A DNA stretch of 64,000 bases from Dentipellis sp. KUC8613. Taxonomy: Eukaryota; Basidiomycota; Agaricomycetes; Russulales; Hericiaceae. A model generated the notes under the pieces. It saw nothing but the letters and a program-made list of their open reading frames with translations, ran no database searches and was not told the DNA's origin. The stretch lies in contig NSJX01000011.1 of NCBI GenBank assembly GCA_002286715.1, forward strand, positions 8,106 through 72,105, given 5' to 3'. The translations under genes and the position numbers were made by a program. Below, piece by piece: positions 57,235 to 64,000 of this stretch (position 1 is the first letter of the stretch; the number at the start of each line of letters is the position of its first letter).

Positions 57235-59304
57235 ATGCTCGCAGCACGCGCTGCACCCGCTCCCCTTTCTCTTAGGCTCCGCCTTACCCTCCGCCCGACT
57301 GCGCACAAGTTCTACTCTGTCGTAGCCGCCCCCGTTCCCTCCAGCAGCAAAAAGGTCTTCAAGTCCGTGGATGAGGCCGTGAGCGACATCAAGCCGGGCT
57401 CCACTATCCTCAGCGGAGGTCAGTACCCCCATGCTCCTGACTGACTTCGCGTCGCTCAAGTAAAATTCTCTAGGCTTTGGACTGTGCGGTATCCCAGAAA
57501 CCTTGATCGCTGCGGTCACGAGAAGACCCGAGCTTGACCGCTTGACCGCTGTCTCGAACAATGCCGGTGCTGGTGAACACGGCCTTGGTGAGTTCTCGAA
57601 GCCCCCTCCATTCATGGCGTCGTGCTGACATTGTCTTTAGCGAGGCTGCTCAAGTCGAAGCAGCTCGAGACCCTCATGATTTCTTACCTCGGCGGGTAAG
57701 CTTTTCCGTTATTTTCCGGCTGAACTACTCGACTCTAATGTACTTTCATCTTTGCAGTAACAAATTATTCGAGTCGATGTACCTCAAGGGAGAAATTGGC
57801 TTGGAGCTCTGCCCTCAGGGCACTTTGGTTGAGCGCATGCGCGCACATGCCGTCGGAATGCCTGCTATCTTCACCCCCACCGGGGCGTCGACCGCTGTCG
57901 AGACCGGTGATATACCCATTCGTTACAAGCCTGGTGGTGTGGCCGAGGGTGTTCTCATCCACGGTAACTCTAAGGAGGTCAGAGAATTCAACGGCCGTCG
58001 CTATATCATGGAGCCCGCTATTGTCGGTGATGTTGCCTTCGTTCACGCCTGGAAGGCGGACGAGGTCGGCAACTGTGTCTTCCGGTAAGTCGCTATCTGC
58101 TCCGCAGGCGCGTGGACCGAAGCTCAATTCCTCCAATGACAGGTACACTGCAAACAACTTTAACGGTATCATGGCAAGGAACGCAAAATTGACCATTGTC
58201 GAGGTGTGTACAAGTAAATATCTGTCTGTTCTGCTCAAAACTGACGAATTGGCAGGCTGAGGAGATCGTCCCGGTTGGATCCATCGACCCCAACGATGTC
58301 CACCTCCCTGGTATCTACGTCGACCGGATTGTGCAAGCTACGGAGCCCAAGCAAATTGAGACTGTCGCTCTTGCCCGCGGCCCCGAGGACCACCACTCGG
58401 AACACGAAGACCCGAAGAAGGCTGCTGCTCGCGAGATCCGTCACAGGATCGCTCGCCGCGCCGCGAAGGAGATCAAGGACGGCTACTATATCAACCTGGG
58501 TGTCGGTTTGCCGACTTTGGTCCCCGAACATCTTCCCTCCAACGTCAAGGTCTGGCTCGAGAGCGAGAACGGTATCCTTGGCATGGGTCCCTACCCCACG
58601 AAGGCTGAGCTCGACGCGTAAGCGCGCTTTTTGTCTTTTCGAATGCATCCCCGTTAACCCTCCCTTCAGTGACATTATCAACGCTGGCAAGGAGAGCACC
58701 ACCCTCCTCCCCGGTGCCTCGACTTTTGGTTAGTGTTCCGCCAAGTTGATGAAATTGCTGTAGCTAACGACTTCTACGCAGATTCCGCTGAATCCTTCGG
58801 TATGATCCGTGGCGGTCACCTCAACGTCGCTATCCTTGGTGTATGTATTCTTGCGCCTTTATGCTCGATTTCGATATTTATTGATTTTTCTTCAGGCCAT
58901 GGAAATCTCGCAAGCCGGTGATATTGCCAACTACATGGTTCCCGGCAAGCTTGTGAAGGGTATGTCGTGCACCTCATTGCGGAGAGACTAGCGTTCTAAT
59001 TATTTGTGCTACAGGCATTGGAGGCGCAATGGATCTCGTGTCGAACCCGGACAAGACCATGATCATGGCCATTCTGCAGCACACTGCTAAGGACGGTACC
59101 CCGAAGATCGTCAAGGAGTGCACGCTGCCGTTGACTGGTGCCAGGGCTGTGAACAAGGTGGTCACGGACCTCGCAGTATTTGACATTGATCGCCATGCTG
59201 GCGAGATGACCCTGGTTGAGCTGCAACCCGGTGTGACGCTGGAGGAGGTGAAGGCGAAGACGACTGCAGAGTTTAAGATCGCAAGCAACCTCGGACAACT
59301 GTAG
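57235..59304 (+). CDS. Succinyl-CoA:3-ketoacid CoA-transferase, copy 2 (mitochondrial)
   Basis: Same enzyme family as copy 1, likewise mitochondrial ([20 protein letters not shown] at the N terminus). The ATG has a CACC context. It shares [82 protein letters not shown], the catalytic [13 protein letters not shown] and [14 protein letters not shown] with copy 1 or its equivalents. The linker between halves is longer and acidic/His-rich ([14 protein letters not shown]). Codon choice is strongly biased to C-ending codons, more than in copy 1, which together with the TATA box suggests this is the highly expressed copy. All introns are short GT-AG. Confidence 0.93.
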
Positions 59305-59539
59305 AATTACTGCACTACGTACGATAGCTTGAATTAATGGATTTTTAATGATCACTGTCGAGAGCCAATTGCAAAGTTGTTCGTGCGAAGATCGCGACGA
59401 GCCCGGCAAGAGACGTGTTTGAGAGTCTGCTGTGGCCGAAATAAGCGCCGGCGGGCTTCTTGAAGGGACCTTTGACCACGCGCTTGTGCTGTCCTGCCAT
59501 CCTCAGTGTACCTCTCCTTCCCCTCGTCCACTTTCCGCA

Positions 59540-61675
59540 ATGAGCTGGCTAGCTTCTTGGTTTTCCGGAAAGACAACCACCAATAGGCGAAGCCAGGCCC
59601 TCTCTGCAACCCAGGAGGCCTTCTCGCTCCCCTCTTCTGTCTTTTCTTCGCATCATGATGCGTATAACCCAGACACCCTCGGCACTCCAGATCCCGAGTC
59701 GGCTGCCAGTCCCACCTACTCATACCCACCGCAGTCCACCTCCAGTCAGTATGGCTATGTGCCTACGGCGTATGTGTTACTTTCTCATCTTCTCGCCCAT
59801 GTTCTGACTCTGCTTGCTCCAGTGTGTCCTCGCGGTCTCGACCTGCATCATTGTTACCCCTGCACAATACTCCTCTCTCCCCAATACCACCATACCCTCC
59901 TCTAGAACAAACATGGAATCGCCTCCGCACCTGGCTCTCGAACGAATACCCTGAGCTCGGCGACACTCTTAACTACGGCATATTGCCACAGGATCTTGCC
60001 GACATCGAGATGCAGTTCGGCTTTGCGCTCCCTCAGGCCGTGCGAGAGTCCTACCTGTGCGTAGACGGACAAGAACCAGAGTCCTCCGTCGGGTGCTCTG
60101 AGGGTCTTTTCTTCGGACTGAACCTGTTGCCATTGGACGAGGTCCTGGACGAATGGAGATTCTGGCGAGAGGTTGACAACGACCCCAGCACAGGCGCTCA
60201 CGCGAAGCTGAAGGACATCATGCAGTCCATTCCACCCAACTGGATCCGCAGAGAGTACTCGCAGCGTGGATGGATACCGCTTATCACCGACAAGACTGGC
60301 AACTACATCGGCGTGGACTTGAACCCGGCGGAAGGTGGTTCCGTCGGCCAGGTGATCATCTTCGGTCGCGATTTCGATACCAAGGTCGTCCTTTGGAAGG
60401 GCGACGGCCCTGCTGGTTGGGCAAGGTGGCTGGCCAACTTTGTCGAAGAGCTGGAGAGTGGTGAGGGCTTTGAGCTGGGTGGCAACAACGAGAGCGAGGG
60501 GAGCGAGGACGATGTGGGCTATGAGAGCTATTTCTTCGACGGGACCGGACGTGGTTCTGGCGACGGGAATGGCGATTCTTCGGCTGGCGGGTTGAAGCTG
60601 ACCGGGGAATATAGGGGATGGAATGTGATGGAGGCTTGGGCGGACAGGAGTGTTAGGAAATGGCACGAAACCGGTGTGATTACTGACGACTCTTTGCAGC
60701 AGGAGAAGGGCAAGGTGCGTATTTTTCCAGTGTTCTACGCTGTTGCGCTGACTCTGGCCTCAGAGTCCAGAGAAAGTGGGTTTGGGCGTCCTCGACCTCG
60801 CCAAAGCGACAAACTCCGCAGCAGAAGTCCCCATTCCCGTCTTTGCGGATATTAGCAATACGAACGAGGAGCCGCCACTGACTGGCAACAACGATGCTGC
60901 CATCGTGGAGACAACAAGACACTCGATACCTACTATATCCATCACCAAACCGCCAGCCCCCTTACCTCTCGTCCTTCCAACGCAAAGCGACATTATACCT
61001 TCGCCGAATACTCCGGATTCTCCCTCCCCCAGCGATATAGAGGAAGGGAGGGGATCCATGATGGCCGAGGTCGACCATCCCATTCCCACTCCTTTGTCGG
61101 CTCGTGGTGCACCTTCGCCATCACATGCCAAACCAGAACGCGAAGTCAAAGAGGCAACTTTGGTTCCTCTTCCATCATCTCCGGTGCCTGCACCCTCGTC
61201 GATCGAACCTATACCACCGCCAGCGGCGGCGCCACTGGCAGACATCACCGACTTGCTCGCTGATACCGCACCAGCGATGGAGGCACCTACCATGCAGCCC
61301 ACGCCATCCCCGAAGGCCCCCAGCTTCACGCAGCTTGCTACGGAGACCCCCAGCGATCCAGCAGAGCCCCCCAAGGCGGACGATTCAAGCGATGAAGTCG
61401 TCGCAGATGAGCAGGTTGACAGTCCTACCTCGGTTCCATCAGCCGGCGACGAAGGTACGTGCCGGATTGTCCAGAAGTCCGAGTGACATTTAATTGAGGG
61501 TGCTCACATAGCGGCGACAGCGGAACCACTGACCGCATCGTGAGGTCGGTCACATCCTTGGACTCAACTGCCCTGAAGGGGAGAGGCTGAGTCTAAGCCC
61601 GACGAGGACAGTACGCTGACAGGGCCCAAGAAACATGGACCTATAGGGGGGGCAATGGAAAAAGGACTCAGGTAG
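59540..61675 (+). CDS. KNR4: Knr4/Smi1-family cell wall regulator
   Basis: Knr4/Smi1 coordinates cell wall synthesis with the calcineurin and Slt2 pathways in yeast. Exon 1 opens MSWLASWFSGKTTTNRRSQA, as in fungal Smi1 proteins, and splices into exon 2 with LEQTWNRLRTWLSNEYPELG. The SMI1/KNR4 domain continues with YGILPQDLADIEMQFGFALP, SYLCVDGQE, GLFFGLNLLPLDEV, GWIPLITDKTGNYIGVDLNP and VIIFGRDFDTKVVLW. A Gly/Glu linker and EYRGWNVMEAWADRSVRKWH follow. Exon 3 is a long Pro/Ser/Thr disordered tail to 61454. I place the last exon at 61584-61675 (EAESKPDEDSTLTGPKKHG and a stop) after a 129-nt intron, because phases match and basidiomycete homologues end with a similar Gly/Lys tail. Without that exon the frame would end at 61486. 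Confidence 0.87.
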
Positions 61676-62376
61676 CAGTGCAAAGGACGCTATCTATTAA
61701 GCAGCTCCGTGGTGCTTTTGCACTTCTGTGATTACAGGACTTCATTCGCTTTTCCGCTTTCTCATACCTAATACTCCACCAGTTAATCTCTTTCCCATTC
61801 TTCGTCGCTCGTTTCTGCCATTTCATTTCCATGTACATGGTAAATCTTTGGATACCCGTAATCACAGTCCATCCGCGCACAGCAGCACGCCGTGGGGCTT
61901 CGCGCTTTGCCTGTAAAGTAATTTATTTACGCGCAGATTGCTCAGGTAGACTCCGGCTGTGCGAGCCATGCGTATGACAAGAAATCTCCAGTGCCTGAGG
62001 AAGAGGTCGACAGAGGCTGCACCCACCAGCTTGCCGACCGTCGTAAGGAGATCTGACTTTCGTGGCCAAAAACGGTGTTGACGTTAAAGCCAGAAACTTG
62101 GAGGAAACTGGGGCAAATTTAGACATGTTTTGGCCAAATTCGAAAGCACAAGATGTCAGGGATCTATGTCCTAATTCAGTAACTCTGTCTTGCTCTAAAC
62201 CGCCACAACGGCATAGTAGGTGTTGCCCGCTGCAGCAGTCTGGACACCGGATAACCTCCTGAATATAAGACGTTAGTGTTTATTTATGAAAGTGCTCTTT
62301 CGTACGCATGCTTACCGTGCTGGAACCTGACCAGGCCAGGAGATAGACTCCTTAAAGCAGCGCGCTGCTATACGCG
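61676..62376. other. Intergenic region
   Basis: No gene seen in about 700 bp between KNR4 and the Vid21-like gene. Only short frames without domains; it holds the 3' region of KNR4 and the promoter of the next gene. Confidence 0.55.
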
Positions 62377-64000
62377 ATGGACCGTCCTCCAATGGGGGAT
62401 GCAGAGAGGCGCCTTGCAGAGTTGTTGGTTGAGGAACGCGTAGCGCAGCTCGAGTATGTGGATTCTCTACCCTCCGGCGGGTCATCTGTCATGTTGACAA
62501 TTATACCAGGGAGATATCCCGGAGGCGAAACGGTCTATTGCGCGAAATGTTCACTCTATTGCAGAGACGGCATAATATTGGCGAAGTGATTTCCTTCCCC
62601 GGGGATGGAGAAGTTGATGGAACAGAGACTCTAGCGTTTCTTGAGAGGTTCGACCTGCAAAAGCAGTGCGTACTTCATCCCGTGGCTTCATGTTGTAGCA
62701 CTGACAGCCTCCACCTCAGCCCTGACTCAGGGAGCGTAAGCATGCTAACAGACGAGGACCTCAATGTTCCTCTTTCGCTTGAACAGCTCAAAGTTCCCAC
62801 TCCAGAGCCGAGCTCAGATCCTGAACCTATTACGAAGAGTGGCACTGTTCCGTCCACCCCGCCTTCTGCACCTTTGGTTCGTGAACATGACGAAAAGCCT
62901 CTAGTTGCGCAGATGCCACTGCCTGCAGATGTCTCACAACCCTCTCCTACGAGCGTGCACGAAGAGGCTCCGATGCCACCCGTTGTGGTCCCTGTCGATG
63001 GGGATTTGGACATAGGCAAGCCAGAGCTTGCAGCAGAACCAGCATTAGTCAATCTTCAGGATTCTTCCCAACAAGAGACTGTGCCGCCTACTGACGAAGA
63101 AGTTGAGGTCATCGCAACATCCGAGCCCGAAGCTGAAATAGCTATCGAGCTCGACGATGCTCAGCCGCCTGATGTTTCAGGCTCGCCGTTGCACCCGCAG
63201 GATGACCCTGCCGAAGTCATACAGGCAGAGGCCGCAGAAGTACCTCCTGTGCCATCATCTACAATCCCTACACCACTGGTAGAACCGACAGAACCTGCGA
63301 AATCTGCAAGGTCCGCGGAGCCCCCGGAGTCCATAGAACCCATCCAACCTGCAGAACCTGCAGAACCGCCGTCAGCATCGTCAACCGACGTTGTCAATCT
63401 TCCTGAAGTTCAACCTTCCCAAGGTATCAATCCACAAGATACTTTGCTTGTTCCAGCGAAGGCAGACCAGTCGTTGCTACCTGATATGGCATACTCCAGC
63501 GCAGAGTATCCCCCATCTCCCATCACCTATCAACCTCCTAGTTTCCCATCATCTGTCACCGTCTCCTCTAATCTCACACCAATTCAAGGGCTGCCAGACT
63601 TTACCTTTCCTGAGATTGCAGAGGCCTCTCATGCAGCTGAGCCTGTATTGAAGAACAACGTGCACTTCACACTCAACCGGCACTATTCCGTCCCCTCGCT
63701 GAAGGTTCTTCCTGCCGAGTTTCAACGCAAGGGGAAACTCAGTAAGCAGCGGAAGCGTGACAAGGAGAGAGAAAAGGCCGAGAAGGGGTCGGACCGCGGT
63801 GATGGGCGCAAAGAGACGCGCGATGACTGGACTCCGATGGGTATCAACAAGTGGGGTGCTATCATGCGAGCAAATCCGTTGTGGAGACGGATGTCTCGAG
63901 CAACCAAATGTCTGAGCACGCATGAGTGGTCGGTAAGGCTTTCGATGTCCAGCCAAAAAAACGTTGGCCTGATGAATACCCGTTAGGTGGCGTTTGAAGA
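62377..64000 (+). CDS. EAF1: Vid21/Eaf1-like NuA4 subunit, 5' part (runs off the window)
   Basis: Vid21/Eaf1 is the platform subunit of the NuA4 histone acetyltransferase complex in the nucleus. Exon 1 (62377-62453) joins at 62510 through a 56-nt intron: ELLVEERVAQLEEISRRRNG is a continuous helical stretch followed by EMFTLLQRRHNIGEVI, typical of the Vid21 N terminus. A long acidic, Pro/Glu/Ser-rich disordered region follows, with runs of PAEPAEP-type repeats near 63340. From about 63700 the conserved part starts: LKVLPAEFQRKGKLSKQRKR, then DDWTPMGINKWGAIMRANPL and SRATKCLSTHEW, just before the HSA domain. A GT-AG intron (63933-63986) leads into the next exon (VAFE...) cut by the window end. 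Phases fit at both introns. Confidence 0.85.

Noticed and set aside
1..64000. CRISPR arrays, riboswitches or bacterial operons
   Set aside because: No regularly spaced repeats or prokaryotic gene organisation; the genome is eukaryotic with introns.

Overview
The window looks like nuclear DNA of a basidiomycete fungus, most likely an agaricomycete. Introns are dense, short (about 45-130 nt) and mostly GT-AG. Several proteins have a strong fungal signature: a Zn2Cys6 regulator with a fungal transcription factor domain, a Sog2-type RAM-pathway LRR protein, Knr4/Smi1 and a Vid21/Eaf1 N terminus. No bacterial gene organisation is visible. All exon joins were worked out by eye; where exon lengths sum to an exact multiple of three this is stated.

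The window has two halves. Positions 1 to about 42,900 form a gene-poor accessory island. It opens with an uninterrupted Helitron Rep/helicase ORF (247-8280) that has a cysteine-peptidase-like C terminus. Behind it lie decayed host gene copies: an FHA/tail-anchored SLMAP-like pseudogene at 9510-12043 and a phosducin-like N-terminal exon at about 19650-20084. There is also a LINE RNase H remnant (about 15937-16497, minus). Scattered among these are small, spliced, intact genes of unrecognised families: A1 (23562-25345, minus), A2 (40014-41502), B (32068-33238), an orphan gene in an AT-rich patch (36543-37192), and three less certain ones (13401-14095, 21390-21935, 26360-26852). A complete class Ia ribonucleotide reductase small subunit gene (29237-30632, minus) sits among them.

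Positions 43,180-64,000 form a compact block of conserved host genes: Zn2Cys6 regulator, SOG2-like, PEP7/VAC1-like, twinfilin, two tandem succinyl-CoA:3-ketoacid CoA-transferases, KNR4/SMI1, and the 5' part of VID21/EAF1, which runs off the right edge.

The most interesting biology is in the island. A1 and A2 are homologous, keep intron phases and an identical 326-nt core exon, and are open across all exons, while host-derived copies beside them have accumulated stops and frameshifts. A rolling-circle Rep/helicase, a radical-competent RNR subunit and A/B proteins with charged tails and predicted nuclear signals together suggest, as inference only, a replication-supporting gene set that travels with or persists around Helitrons. 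The element ends were not found, so physical linkage inside one transposon is unproven.
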